The translations under genes and the position numbers were made by a program. Of a DNA stretch of 26,263 nt, positions 7,073 to 15,690 are shown piece after piece. Source of the stretch: CAZCVI01 sp964502145 (GTDB lineage: Bacteria; Acidobacteriota; Aminicenantia; UBA2199); assembly GCA_964502145.1 (NCBI GenBank), contig CAZCVI010000096.1:1-26263 (forward strand), in the 5' to 3' direction. Position 1 is the stretch's first letter. The number at the start of each line of letters is the position of its first letter. Under the pieces are notes generated by a model. It saw only the letters and a list, made by a program, of their open reading frames with translations. It was not told the origin of the DNA and made no database searches.

Positions 7073-10000
7073 TTAGTCATCTTTTTTATCCAATACTTTG
7101 CGTACCGCCCGGGCCAGATCGTTGCGAATGACAGGTTTCATCACGAACTCATTGACGCCATACGCTTTAAATTTCCGCCGGGTAGTAATGGTACTAAAAC
7201 CGGAGCATAAAATAACGGGTATATCGTGTTTAATATTTTTTAATTCCCGTGCCAATTGAATACCGGTCATATGGGGCATAGTGAGATCGGTAATAACAAC
7301 ATCAAAATCCTGTGGTGTGTGGCGGAATAGTCGTAAGGCATCCAGGGGATTGGAAATCCCGGTCACAGTGTAGCCCAACCGCCGCAAAATCTGGCTGCCG
7401 ACCCGGGTAAGCGCTTCTTCATCATCGACCAGAAGTATCCGTTCATTGCCGGTTTGCACTTCCTCGTGAACCTCTGTTTTACTCTCGGCATCACCTTCAA
7501 AACAAGGCAGTAGGACATTAAATGTAGTACCTTTATTGACTTCACTGTACACGGTAATATCGCCACCATGACTCTTGATAATGCCATGAATGACGGCCAG
7601 TCCCATACCGGTTCCCTCGCCTGCTTTTTTAGTGGTGAAATAGGGGTCGAAAATACGTTTTATCACGTTCTGGGGAATACCGCTGCCCGTATCACTGACA
7701 GTCAAACGCAAATACCGCCCGGGTGGTAATCCGGTGTATCGGGTAACACTGTCCTGGTCAAGTTGTACTTCACGGAGCACTACTTCCAATATGCCGCCGT
7801 TTTTTTTCATGGCAAACCCGGCATTGGTGCAAAGATTCATCATGATCTGGTGAATCTGGGAGGCATCCCCAAGAATTGGGGCAGTGTCAGCCTGGATGTC
7901 CCGATGAATTTGAATAGTGGCAGGTAAAGACGAACGCAGGAGCTTGAGTGATTCCTGAACAACCTGACCCAGTGAAATGGGCTTGCGTTTACGTTCACTC
8001 TGACGACTGAAAGCCAAAATTTGTTTGACCAATTCAGAAGCCCGTTCGGCAGCAGTCAACACGTTGTGGATATTCTGATACACCAGGCTGCCCTCTTCCA
8101 GATCTTCCAGCGCCAACTCGGTGAAACCGACAATAACCCCCAGAATATTATTAAAATCATGCGCAATGCCCCCGGCCAGGGTGCCGATAGCTTCCATCTT
8201 CTGCGCCTGCATCAACTGTTGTTCCAGTTCCTTTTGAGCGGTAATATCCCGGATGATACCGCGGTAAGCGGTGATGTTCCCATTCTTATCCCGCACCAGC
8301 GAGGCAGTGACACGGGTAATGATGCGCTGGCCATCCTTGCGTAAAAAAGCGATTTCATAATCCTTGACAAAACCTTCCTTTTCAATCTTCTCCTTGTATT
8401 TTTGGCGATCATCTGGATTCTCGTACAAGGTAGCAATGGATTTAAGACTTAATAATTCGGCCTTGGAATCATAGCCAAAGAGTCTCACCCCGGCTGGATT
8501 GATATCAATAAACACGCCATCCGAGGTGTTCATAAATACCCCGTCCTCTGATTCTTCAAAAAGGTTGCGGTACTGTTCCGCCGCCGCTTGTAATTGTATG
8601 CTCCGTTCAGCCACCTTTTTCTCCAGAATCAAGGCATAGCGTTGCTGGTTGAAAAAACGAATGAAGCTGTAAATAACGACCATGACAATCAAAAAAAGCA
8701 GTGCAAAAAACCACCACTCCCAATAAAAAGGCCTAAGAATAATAATTTCTGGCGACTGGACCGCATCGCTCCACACCCCCAACAAATTCTTGGCTTTTAG
8801 ATGAAACCGATACGTGCCGGGCACTAAATCGGTATAGCGGATAGTCTGGTTGCCCAGGTTTTTTTCCGCGCTCCATGTTCCTTCCAATCCCTCCAAACGA
8901 CTTTTAAAAAGAACAGCCTTCTGATCCATGAATGAAATACCCCGGAAATGAATGACCAGGGAGTTCTGTTTATTTTTCAAGCGGATAGGCTTATCCAGGG
9001 GTATCCGCATGTCGTCAACTTCCACGTGCAGTAACCGGACCCTGGGTGGCGGGCAATAACGTAGGCTGCCATCAAACGCGGGATCATAAATGGATAAGCC
9101 ACGATTGGTTCCAAACCAAAGCCGTCCATCACGATCCATCATGGCGGCGGCGCGATTGGATTCATTGCCAGTCAACCCTTCGGCCATGGAATATTCCCTG
9201 GCTTGGTTGCCATCCCAACACACCAGCCCATTATTGGTGCCGAACCAAAGTTGCTTTTTACTGTCCGCCAAAATAGAATAAATAGGTCGCTCTATTCTGA
9301 AGCCTTTTTTTTCAAATCTATGGATAAACTCCTGCCCCGGTTCCAAAACAAATAAGCCGCCCCGCGTTCCCAACCACAACCAGCCATTGGCTTCCTCTTT
9401 TATGGCATAAACTGCATTGGCGTCCCGATCGTTGGAAACCCAATAGTGTTTCCAGCGTGCCTCTTTCTCCTGGTACACGTATATGCCGCTGTCATTGCTG
9501 GCCAGTAATCGTATTTTCCCGCCAGTCGAGTAAATACGCCGCACGCTGATATGGGAGAAGGGACCGAGGGGTTGCAGATGAAAGCCATTTTCCCCACCAC
9601 GATAAATGCCGCGCTCTGTTCCCACCAGCATGTTGTCCAGATGGTCAATCCAGAGACAGATAATATTCTCTGGCAGTCCATCCTTTTTTCCGTACCAAGT
9701 AACCTGACGTTGCGGGTTAATTTTAGCCAAGCCAGCCCGCGCACAGGCCAACCAGATATTTTTTTGTGAATCGATTTGCATGTCCAACACCCGGCACAAT
9801 GGGATTTGCGGTGCGCCAGGAGAGAAGAACGGGAGTTTTTGGAAATTTCCACCTTTTCCCGGGACACGAGTATCGTAATAGGTAACACCATAAGTATGTC
9901 CCAATATAAATTGCCCGGGGTGGTATTCCAAAATAGCGGTCACTTCATCCTCCAACATCCCGTTCCAAGCACGGAAATTACTAAAGCGACGACTGGTAAT

Positions 10001-11095
10001 ACAACTTACACCGTGATAACAGGATATCCAGATGTTTTTTTCAAAATCAATGGCCATGGCGTTGGCACCATCGCAAAGCAAACCGTTGGTAACGCCGATG
10101 GAGTTCCAGGCCCCGGTACGGGTGTTAAAATAATAGACCTCATACATATTGCCCACATACAAACCGCTACGATAATCCGGTTGGATACGCACGGTTCTCA
10201 AGGTATCTTTAAAACGAACGGGCACGGGGTAAACGGCGACATCGTGGCCACTTTCATCGAAGTACCCCAATTGATCGCCCCCATAAACCCAAATACGGGC
10301 ATTGGGTAACCGGGCATCCAGAAATTTATCCTTAAACTGGATACCAATTCCCTTGAGGGGTCGGGAAATCAAAGGCAAACGATCACCAAGTTGCTTAGTC
10401 AGCCGGTGATCGACATGGAACGTACCGGCAAGGGATTGACTCAATACATTCAGTCCCTTATCGGTAGCCACATAAAACTTCCCGTTTAAAATCTCAATGC
10501 CGGAGATGCTGTTACTGGACAAACCATTGGTTTGGGAAAATTGTTCCCATTTCTTGCCATTCCACAAAAATAATCCGTCTACCATGGTCCCAACGGCAAG
10601 ATTTGGTGTTCCCATTTCTCCCCGATCCATCACACTGAAGCTAGTGGGCAGGGAAATACGGGCATTAAGAGCCCTCACATTGTCAATGGATTGCCAACGG
10701 GTGCCATCAAAATTTGTAACGAGAAAAGAACCACCGCTGGGTTCGGATAGGGCCCAGATTCTGCCGGTGCCATCAATGGCCAACTTATAAAAAATCAGCA
10801 CGGGCAGACCTTCGCGATTCCCATGATGACGCCACGATACTCCATCATAACAGGATATCCCCAACTGGGTAGCAAACCACATCCTACCCATTGGGTCCTG
10901 AAGCATATCAAACACCTGGGAACTGGGCAAACCTTCCCGCTCGGCATAACGACGGACCAAATAGTGCTGGCCAAATCCAAACGTCGAACTCAAGAAAAGC
11001 AATACCAAAATCACCACAAACGGATTAACACGAATACGAGTAGGAATACGCATTCGCCGTGATCTTACCAGCATAACCTCTATATCCATTATCAT
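7073..11095 (-). CDS. Propeller-sensor hybrid histidine kinase (PAS, one receiver)
   Basis: This is a 1340-residue one-protein phosphorelay. A positively charged N-terminus and a hydrophobic segment (about 25-42) act as signal anchor. Residues 45-720 hold about a dozen two-component-regulator-propeller blades (motifs such as RMWFATQLGISCYDG, QLWFGTNNGLVCWDG, RLWFGTNRGLSIYDP), presumably two seven-bladed propellers outside the inner membrane. A Y_Y_Y domain (about 730-790) and a membrane helix (about 795-817) come next. The cytoplasm holds a PAS domain (about 845-965), HisKA with GGIAHDFNNILG (His near 979), HATPase with GEGTGMGLAVIHGI, and a receiver with Asp near 1268 (VVITDLTMPHM). Unlike Bacteroides hybrid regulators it has no AraC output domain and no dedicated regulator beside it. 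The ligand is unknown. Start: ATG with GGTGG upstream, though later in-frame ATGs are possible. Confidence 0.9.
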   Translation of the reverse strand: MIMDIEVMLVRSRRMRIPTRIRVNPFVVILVLLFLSSTFGFGQHYLVRRYAEREGLPSSQVFDMLQDPMGRMWFATQLGISCYDGVSWRHHGNREGLPVLIFYKLAIDGTGRIWALSEPSGGSFLVTNFDGTRWQSIDNVRALNARISLPTSFSVMDRGEMGTPNLAVGTMVDGLFLWNGKKWEQFSQTNGLSSNSISGIEILNGKFYVATDKGLNVLSQSLAGTFHVDHRLTKQLGDRLPLISRPLKGIGIQFKDKFLDARLPNARIWVYGGDQLGYFDESGHDVAVYPVPVRFKDTLRTVRIQPDYRSGLYVGNMYEVYYFNTRTGAWNSIGVTNGLLCDGANAMAIDFEKNIWISCYHGVSCITSRRFSNFRAWNGMLEDEVTAILEYHPGQFILGHTYGVTYYDTRVPGKGGNFQKLPFFSPGAPQIPLCRVLDMQIDSQKNIWLACARAGLAKINPQRQVTWYGKKDGLPENIICLWIDHLDNMLVGTERGIYRGGENGFHLQPLGPFSHISVRRIYSTGGKIRLLASNDSGIYVYQEKEARWKHYWVSNDRDANAVYAIKEEANGWLWLGTRGGLFVLEPGQEFIHRFEKKGFRIERPIYSILADSKKQLWFGTNNGLVCWDGNQAREYSMAEGLTGNESNRAAAMMDRDGRLWFGTNRGLSIYDPAFDGSLRYCPPPRVRLLHVEVDDMRIPLDKPIRLKNKQNSLVIHFRGISFMDQKAVLFKSRLEGLEGTWSAEKNLGNQTIRYTDLVPGTYRFHLKAKNLLGVWSDAVQSPEIIILRPFYWEWWFFALLFLIVMVVIYSFIRFFNQQRYALILEKKVAERSIQLQAAAEQYRNLFEESEDGVFMNTSDGVFIDINPAGVRLFGYDSKAELLSLKSIATLYENPDDRQKYKEKIEKEGFVKDYEIAFLRKDGQRIITRVTASLVRDKNGNITAYRGIIRDITAQKELEQQLMQAQKMEAIGTLAGGIAHDFNNILGVIVGFTELALEDLEEGSLVYQNIHNVLTAAERASELVKQILAFSRQSERKRKPISLGQVVQESLKLLRSSLPATIQIHRDIQADTAPILGDASQIHQIMMNLCTNAGFAMKKNGGILEVVLREVQLDQDSVTRYTGLPPGRYLRLTVSDTGSGIPQNVIKRIFDPYFTTKKAGEGTGMGLAVIHGIIKSHGGDITVYSEVNKGTTFNVLLPCFEGDAESKTEVHEEVQTGNERILLVDDEEALTRVGSQILRRLGYTVTGISNPLDALRLFRHTPQDFDVVITDLTMPHMTGIQLARELKNIKHDIPVILCSGFSTITTRRKFKAYGVNEFVMKPVIRNDLARAVRKVLDKKDD

Positions 11096-11115
11096 TATTT
11101 AGCACCACCGGAATT

Positions 11116-11144
11116 ATTGTAACATAAAAAAAAACCGGCGTCAC
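11116..11144 (-). promoter_or_regulatory. Promoter of the first hybrid kinase
   Basis: Leftward GTGACG (11139-11144), 17-bp spacer, TACAAT (11116-11121), with an extended TGT immediately before the -10. Confidence 0.5.
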
Positions 11145-11263
11145 CTTTTTTAATGGATATCAATCCCTATATTTCTTATTCAGATTGCGTTTACTATACA
11201 GGCTAGAGTAGTATCATGTAAAGAACACAGGCGGAACCAATGCGGCAAAATAAGTGTGTCTTC

Positions 11264-11680
11264 CTATTTATTACCATCCTTTTGCAACTCTAACCGCAGT
11301 TCGTCCAAAGCGTCCTGCACTGCCTTTTCAATGATGGGAATTTGCAGTAACATAATAAAGCTGGTATGTTGGGCCACAACCTCTTCCACGCTACTTATCG
11401 GCCTCATCACGTATTGTGAATCTAAATTGGCCGGGTAAGTTGCGCTAAACATCCAACCCGCATTGAATAAAAGCCAGTTAATGTTCAGGCCGTACTCGAT
11501 AAACAAATTATGAAGAAATACAATATCTGGAAATGAACTCCCGCTTTCTACCGCTTGGATACTAGCCAATGGTACTTCAATCTCTTCACTTATTTGAAGC
11601 GAACTCTTCCTGATTGCCTTGCGAAAAATCATATACCGAAGGCCCACGCTTTCCTTTGAGTTTAAATCATTTTTATTCAT
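11264..11680 (-). CDS. Small XRE-type helix-turn-helix regulator
   Basis: This is a 138-residue protein with GAGAGG eight bases before its ATG. Residues 12-75 resemble an XRE/Cro-C1 helix-turn-helix. The first helix is GLRYMIFRKAIRKSS, followed by ISEEIEVPLASIQAVESGSSFPD, then FLHNLFIEYGLNINWLLFNAG, the usual closing helix of these proteins (compare YGISLDWLLTG). The turn is degenerate, so DNA binding is likely but not certain. The C-terminal 60 residues are helical and end in a charged segment (DALDELRLELQKDGNK) that may dimerise. It is monocistronic with a strong promoter. No target is evident; the neighbouring kinase or its own promoter are candidates. Confidence 0.75.
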   Translation of the reverse strand: MNKNDLNSKESVGLRYMIFRKAIRKSSLQISEEIEVPLASIQAVESGSSFPDIVFLHNLFIEYGLNINWLLFNAGWMFSATYPANLDSQYVMRPISSVEEVVAQHTSFIMLLQIPIIEKAVQDALDELRLELQKDGNK

Positions 11681-11718
11681 CTTTTATCCTCTCAAACCTA
11701 TTATTTTCATAAAATCTA

Positions 11719-11747
11719 ATATTAATCGAAATACGCGGATTTGTCAA
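11719..11747 (-). promoter_or_regulatory. Promoter of the XRE-type regulator
   Basis: TTGACA (11742-11747 on the complement), 17-bp spacer, TAATAT (11719-11724). The -35 is a perfect consensus. The rest of 11681-11955 contains no convincing gene. Confidence 0.65.
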
Positions 11748-11910
11748 ATCATTTTCTTATTTTTTTTGCCTCATTCTTAAAAATGGGCTTGATTTTCCGT
11801 TTCTTATCGGGTATGCTTATATATTGTACAAATGAATTCATGGAAAAAGTTCGACATTTCCTATGCGACATTTCCGAGAAAAGCAGCATTATAAGATGAT
11901 GATAATACGT

Positions 11911-11916
11911 TATAAT
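11911..11916 (+). promoter_or_regulatory. -10 element of the exonuclease gene
   Basis: A perfect TATAAT lies 40 bases before the ATG at 11956. The -35 at 17-bp spacing (ATTATA) is poor, so the promoter may be weak or activator-dependent. Confidence 0.35.
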
Positions 11917-11955
11917 GGGCATATACAGATGCAATTTTTTTAAAGGAAGTTAATA

Positions 11956-12582
11956 ATGGGATTGGTAATGACAAACAGGTTAAGCCGCGAATATATTAAT
12001 ACACTTCCCATCATTCGTTTTGATGGTGAAGTGATCATTGTCACAGAAGAAGATACCGCAGTGACAATACTGGAACTTTTATTGCAGGAGCATACGATTG
12101 GTTTTGATACGGAGAGCCGTCCCTCTTTTACCAAAGGCAAAGCTTACCCGATCTCGCTACTGCAATTATCCACGGAACGCACGGCCTATTTATTTCAATT
12201 GAAGAAGACGGGGTTCCCGGACCAGTTGGTCGCCTTGCTGGAAAGCGAGCAGATCAAAAAGATCGGCGTGGGTATCAAAAATGATATCGAAAAACTACAG
12301 GAACTACGTCCATTTAAAGCGGGTGGTTTTGTGGATTTGAGTAAAATCGCCTCGGAAAAAGGAATCATCCAGGTGGGGTTGCGGGGGTTGACGGCCCGCT
12401 ACATGGAACATCGCCTGACCAAAACAGCGCAAAAAACCAATTGGGCACAATCACAGTTAACCTACAAGCAGCTCATATATGCGGCTTCAGACGCGTGGAT
12501 TTGCCTGCGAATTTACCCCCATTTACTGGCAGATACGACCAATTACCTGCAATTTATCGAAAAAGAAGAGAAAAAAGAGTAA
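11956..12582 (+). CDS. DEDDy 3'-5' exonuclease (RNase D / WRN-exonuclease-like)
   Basis: The protein has 208 residues, with AAGGAAG eight bases before the ATG. It is a single exonuclease domain with all catalytic residues: Asp51 and Glu53 in GFDTESRPSF (Exo I), Asp110 in GVGIKNDIEKL (Exo II), and Tyr175-x3-Asp179 in YAASDAWICLRIY (Exo III, DEDDy type). The family removes nucleotides from RNA or DNA 3' ends with two metal ions. The HRDC domains of true RNase D (about 370 residues) are absent, so this is the short stand-alone form, which also resembles the WRN exonuclease domain. RNA 3' processing or DNA repair are both possible. It is monocistronic and convergent with lhgO. Confidence 0.88.
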   Translation: MGLVMTNRLSREYINTLPIIRFDGEVIIVTEEDTAVTILELLLQEHTIGFDTESRPSFTKGKAYPISLLQLSTERTAYLFQLKKTGFPDQLVALLESEQIKKIGVGIKNDIEKLQELRPFKAGGFVDLSKIASEKGIIQVGLRGLTARYMEHRLTKTAQKTNWAQSQLTYKQLIYAASDAWICLRIYPHLLADTTNYLQFIEKEEKKE

Positions 12583-12594
12583 TGGTTACTTTTT
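12574..12594. terminator. Hairpin at the exonuclease stop codon
   Basis: AAAGAGTAA-TGG-TTACTTTTT forms a short stem with a T run. It overlaps the TAA stop and lies 13 bases from the end of the convergent lhgO gene. It is plausibly a weak bidirectional terminator. Confidence 0.4.
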
Positions 12595-12606
12595 ACTGCC
12601 TCTTTT

Positions 12607-13824
12607 CTATAGAGCGAAATTCTTAAGCGCTTTAGCAGCAATGGTTTTCCCGATATTGAGTGACGCGGTCGCCGCAGGTGAAGGGGCATTGAGAATATGC
12701 ACCATGTGGGGCGCTTCCTTGATGCAGAAATCATCGACCAGGGCACCATTGGGTTCAAGGGCTTGAGCACGAACACCTGCTCCACCGGGAATGAGATCAT
12801 CTTTTTGTATTTCGGGCAGCAATCGTTGTAAGGCACGGGTGAAAGCGGCTTTATTGATGGAGCGGCTCATCTCACCAAGACCCATGCGCCAGTGTTTGAA
12901 CGCCATTTTCCAGAATCCTTTATAAAGCAATAATTCGGCATTATCGCGAAAGGAAAAATCAAGCTTCTTATATCCTTCCCGTTTCATGGCCAACACGGCA
13001 TTGGGACCGGCTTCAACGCCACCGTTAATCATCCGGGTGAAATGAACTCCCAAAAAGGGAAACTGGGGGTCGGGAACAGGATAAATAAGATTGTTTACGA
13101 GGGAGTGGCGTTCTTTTTTGAGTTCATAATATTCCCCTCTAAAGGGAACAATGAGCAGGCCGGGTTCCACGCCGCTCAGCCGGGCAATGCGGTCTGATTG
13201 CAAGCCACCGCAATTGATCAGATTCTTACAGAGCAACTCACCCGCCGGAGTATGGAGGCAGATTTCATTGCCCACGTGTTGAATCTGGCTGACCCGTGCA
13301 TTAAAACGGATTTCACCCCCATTCTCCCGGAACAACTGGGAATATTTTTCACTGACGCGAACATAATCGACAATACCAGTATCGGGAACAAACAAACCGG
13401 CCAGACCGGTCACATGGGGTTCATGTTCTTTTAGTTCTTCTTTGCCCGTCCGTTTCAAACCTTGCAGACCATTGGCAATCCCACGTTCATACAGGCGATC
13501 CAGGCGCGGTATTTCGGCTTCACTGACAGCGACAACAACTTTACCACATCGTTCATGGGGGATATCGTGGGTTTGGCAAAACGTATAGAGCAACTCCCTG
13601 CCAATGGTGCAATTGGTGGCTTTTAATGAGTTGGGCTTGTAATACAACCCGGAATGAATCACACCGCTATTGTTTCCCGTTTGATGGGCAGCCAGACGAT
13701 TCTCAGCTTCCACCACCACCACAGCCAACTTTGCATTGGCACCCAATAACTCCATGGCCGTAGCCAAGCCAACAATACCGGCACCAATGACAGCTATATC
13801 ATACACCTTCGTTTGTCCAAACAT
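12607..13824 (-). CDS. lhgO: L-2-hydroxyglutarate oxidase (FAD-dependent)
   Basis: This 405-residue protein belongs to the D-amino-acid-oxidase-like FAD superfamily, and its length is usual for LhgO. The N-terminal Rossmann motif is IAVIGAGIVGLATAMEL (Gly14, Gly16, Gly19). It is followed by the LhgO signature HQTGNNSGVIHSGLYY and by LINCGGLQSDRIARLSG, FRGEYYEL and, near the C-terminus, GGAGVRAQALEPNGALVDDF. LhgO oxidises L-2-hydroxyglutarate to 2-oxoglutarate and passes electrons to the membrane quinone pool, recovering a by-product of promiscuous dehydrogenases. A strong AAAGGAGG ribosome binding site precedes the ATG. The gene is divergent from the marR-hgcAB operon with 186 bases between, so the MarR regulator could in principle act on both sides. 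Confidence 0.9.
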   Translation of the reverse strand: MFGQTKVYDIAVIGAGIVGLATAMELLGANAKLAVVVVEAENRLAAHQTGNNSGVIHSGLYYKPNSLKATNCTIGRELLYTFCQTHDIPHERCGKVVVAVSEAEIPRLDRLYERGIANGLQGLKRTGKEELKEHEPHVTGLAGLFVPDTGIVDYVRVSEKYSQLFRENGGEIRFNARVSQIQHVGNEICLHTPAGELLCKNLINCGGLQSDRIARLSGVEPGLLIVPFRGEYYELKKERHSLVNNLIYPVPDPQFPFLGVHFTRMINGGVEAGPNAVLAMKREGYKKLDFSFRDNAELLLYKGFWKMAFKHWRMGLGEMSRSINKAAFTRALQRLLPEIQKDDLIPGGAGVRAQALEPNGALVDDFCIKEAPHMVHILNAPSPAATASLNIGKTIAAKALKNFAL

Positions 13825-13850
13825 GAATTCCTCCTTTGCTGTAAAAGATA

Positions 13851-13879
13851 TTTTTATCAGAATAGCAGCTTTCTGTCAA
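13851..13879 (-). promoter_or_regulatory. lhgO promoter
   Basis: TTGACA (13874-13879 on the complement), 17-bp spacer, TAAAAA (13851-13856) with an extended TGA before the -10. Confidence 0.6.
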
Positions 13880-13950
13880 CCAAAAGAGAGATTTTATTGA
13901 GCGACAAACCGGACAATTTACGCTTGCTGGCTTTTTTTTTAAGAAAAAAG

Positions 13951-13979
13951 TTGACGGATTTGTGATTGTATTATATAAT
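13951..13979 (+). promoter_or_regulatory. marR-hgcA-hgcB promoter with palindrome on the -10
   Basis: TTGACG (13951-13956), 17-bp spacer and TATAAT (13974-13979) form a strong sigma-70-type promoter. The -10 lies inside a perfect 12-bp palindrome, TATTATATAATA (13969-13980). It is well placed to be an operator for the MarR-type protein encoded directly downstream, so that binding would block polymerase. The predicted start is about 13986. The operator role is inference. Confidence 0.6.
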
Positions 13980-14010
13980 AGTTGTATGATCAAAGTAAAT
14001 ACGATAAACG

Positions 14011-14487
14011 ATGAGTACAGTGAGTATAACCATGAGTGAAACACAAACAGCAGAGAGTTTATTTTCGGATTTAGTGGGGCAATTGTTCCGGCGCTTGAAT
14101 TTATTGAATCGGGACCAGAAAGTATGTTATGGGATCACTTTGGCGCAGTGTTATACAATTGAAACATTGGCGCAAAAGGGGTTGATCTCGATGAATGATC
14201 TGAGTCGGCTACAGGGGGTAACGATTAGCACGATGACGCGGGTGATTGATGTCTTGGTGCGGGATGAAATCGTAGAACGGGTGGCCAGTCCTGATGATCG
14301 CCGCAAGGTATGTATTCAATTATCTGAAAAAGGCACGGTATTGGCCCGTAAATTAAAAAAATGCACGGAAGCATACACACAACGGATATTTGAGAATATT
14401 CCTGCTGATAAAAAAGACATGGTCACGCAAGCGATGCAGCTTTTGTGCGATGGGATCGAAAAACTAGGTAAAAGCTGCTGCAATTAA
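14011..14487 (+). CDS. MarR-family transcriptional regulator of the hgcAB operon
   Basis: This 158-residue winged-helix protein has the MarR plan. N-terminal dimer helices come first, then LTLAQ-like GITLAQCYTIETLAQ (41-55) and the helix-turn-helix SMNDLSRLQGVTISTMTRVIDVLVRDEIVERV (60-91). The wing SPDDRRKVCIQLSEKG (93-108) carries the conserved DxRR, and C-terminal dimer helices follow. It has seven cysteines (39, 47, 101, 118, 146, 156, 157) and ends in KSCCN, a vicinal pair that could bind a soft metal such as Hg(II); that is inference. It is the first gene of a cluster with hgcA (53-base gap) and hgcB and is probably an autorepressor. The start is uncertain: ATG 14011 has no clear ribosome binding site, and ATG 14032 follows a weak GTGAG. 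Confidence 0.88.
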   Translation: MSTVSITMSETQTAESLFSDLVGQLFRRLNLLNRDQKVCYGITLAQCYTIETLAQKGLISMNDLSRLQGVTISTMTRVIDVLVRDEIVERVASPDDRRKVCIQLSEKGTVLARKLKKCTEAYTQRIFENIPADKKDMVTQAMQLLCDGIEKLGKSCCN

Positions 14488-14540
14488 AGAAGCTCAAAGT
14501 AAAAAAACAATATATATCCATCAGGAATGAGGAGAATACA

Positions 14541-15656
14541 ATGAAAATAGTAAAAAAAGACAACGGTTGCTGTGCGAGTTCTTGCGATTGTGAAACAGCT
14601 ACCAAACCACAAGCGTTACCGGATATGAATCGGTTCTATATCAGCGGTGCGATAAACAGTAAAATCGGGCAAATTCCCCGAACGCCCTCTACTCTTAGCG
14701 CCAGGGATAAATGGGAAAACTTCAAGGTACGTTGCGCCATAGGTCGCATGAAGTATACGGTTGAACCGGGCTTATACGGTGTGGGTGACCCGGATGCCGC
14801 GTCCATGGTTCTGGTTACTGCCAATTACAAACTGAGTTTCGACGCCTTACGAAAAGAGTTGCAGGGCATAAATGCCTGGATTTTAGTATTGGACACCAAG
14901 GGCATCAATGTCTGGTGCGCCGCAGGTAAAGGCACTTTTGGCACTGCCGAATTGGTTCATCGGATTGAAGTCTCGGGCTTAAAAGAAATAGTCAGTCACA
15001 AGAAACTGATTGTCCCACAATTGGGCGCGGTGGGAATTTCTGCCCATCATGTCAAACAACAGTCTGGTTTCTCGGTGATTTATGGTCCGGTACGGGCCGC
15101 TGATCTTCCCGTTTTCTTGGAGTCGGGCCTAAAAACCACCGCACCGATGCGGCGGGTAGGGTTCACTATGATTGATCGTTTGAAAGTAATACCTGTGGAA
15201 CTGGTGATGGGGTTCCGTGCGTTGGTTTATATTGCCTTGGTATTTTTTCTTATTTCCGGGTTTACCGCCAAGGGCGATATTTTCACTTGGCGTGCGGGTG
15301 TATTGCCCATCTTGTATTTGGTAGCCGCCTATTTAGCCGGGGTAGTGTTGGGCCCGTTGTTATTGCCCTGGTTACCAGGTCGTAGTTTTGCGGTAAAAGG
15401 AGCCTTTGCCGGTTTGATTGCATTTGCAGGGGTTTATTTCACCACGTTAAGCGCTAGCAACACTTTTGAAATTTTTGCCTGGATGCTGCTGATTACGTCC
15501 TTATCCTCCTTTCTCACCTTGAACTTTACGGGGGCATCTACTTATACCTCGTTATCGGGTGTCAAAAAAGAAATGCGACTGGCTATCCCCTCGCAATCTA
15601 TGGCGGCTGTTTTGGGGGCGATTCTTTGGATCGGGGTAAGGATTCACATCATATAA
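14541..15656 (+). CDS. hgcA: Mercury methylation corrinoid protein HgcA
   Basis: This 371-residue protein starts eight bases after GAGGAG. The corrinoid-binding domain (about 35-200) carries the diagnostic cap-helix motif NVWCAAGK (123-130), with Cys126 as the residue that coordinates the cobalt. The C-terminus has five membrane helices (about 222-241, 251-272, 285-302, 308-328, 352-370), as in known HgcA. HgcA holds methylcobalamin made from a methyl-tetrahydrofolate donor and transfers the methyl group to Hg(II), giving methylmercury. Unlike generic CO-dehydrogenase corrinoid proteins (CdhD), it has the fused membrane domain and the partner ferredoxin hgcB 34 bases downstream. An extra N-terminal Cys cluster (Cys10, Cys11, Cys15, Cys17) may capture mercury. 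Function in this organism is predicted; the family assignment is very secure. Confidence 0.96.
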   Translation: MKIVKKDNGCCASSCDCETATKPQALPDMNRFYISGAINSKIGQIPRTPSTLSARDKWENFKVRCAIGRMKYTVEPGLYGVGDPDAASMVLVTANYKLSFDALRKELQGINAWILVLDTKGINVWCAAGKGTFGTAELVHRIEVSGLKEIVSHKKLIVPQLGAVGISAHHVKQQSGFSVIYGPVRAADLPVFLESGLKTTAPMRRVGFTMIDRLKVIPVELVMGFRALVYIALVFFLISGFTAKGDIFTWRAGVLPILYLVAAYLAGVVLGPLLLPWLPGRSFAVKGAFAGLIAFAGVYFTTLSASNTFEIFAWMLLITSLSSFLTLNFTGASTYTSLSGVKKEMRLAIPSQSMAAVLGAILWIGVRIHII

Positions 15657-15690
15657 TATCTAGATTAACATCTATAACTAGGAGTATACA

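Noticed and set aside
9776..10309. 177-codon rightward ORF inside the first hybrid kinase, and similar long ORFs inside the second (e.g. 22369-22806)
   Set aside because: They are antisense to well-supported propeller domains; repeated codon patterns in propellers commonly open the opposite frame.
11749..11934. 61-codon leftward ORF upstream of the XRE regulator
   Set aside because: It overlaps the XRE -35 region, has no ribosome binding site and an atypical lysine- and histidine-rich composition; more likely AT-rich non-coding DNA.
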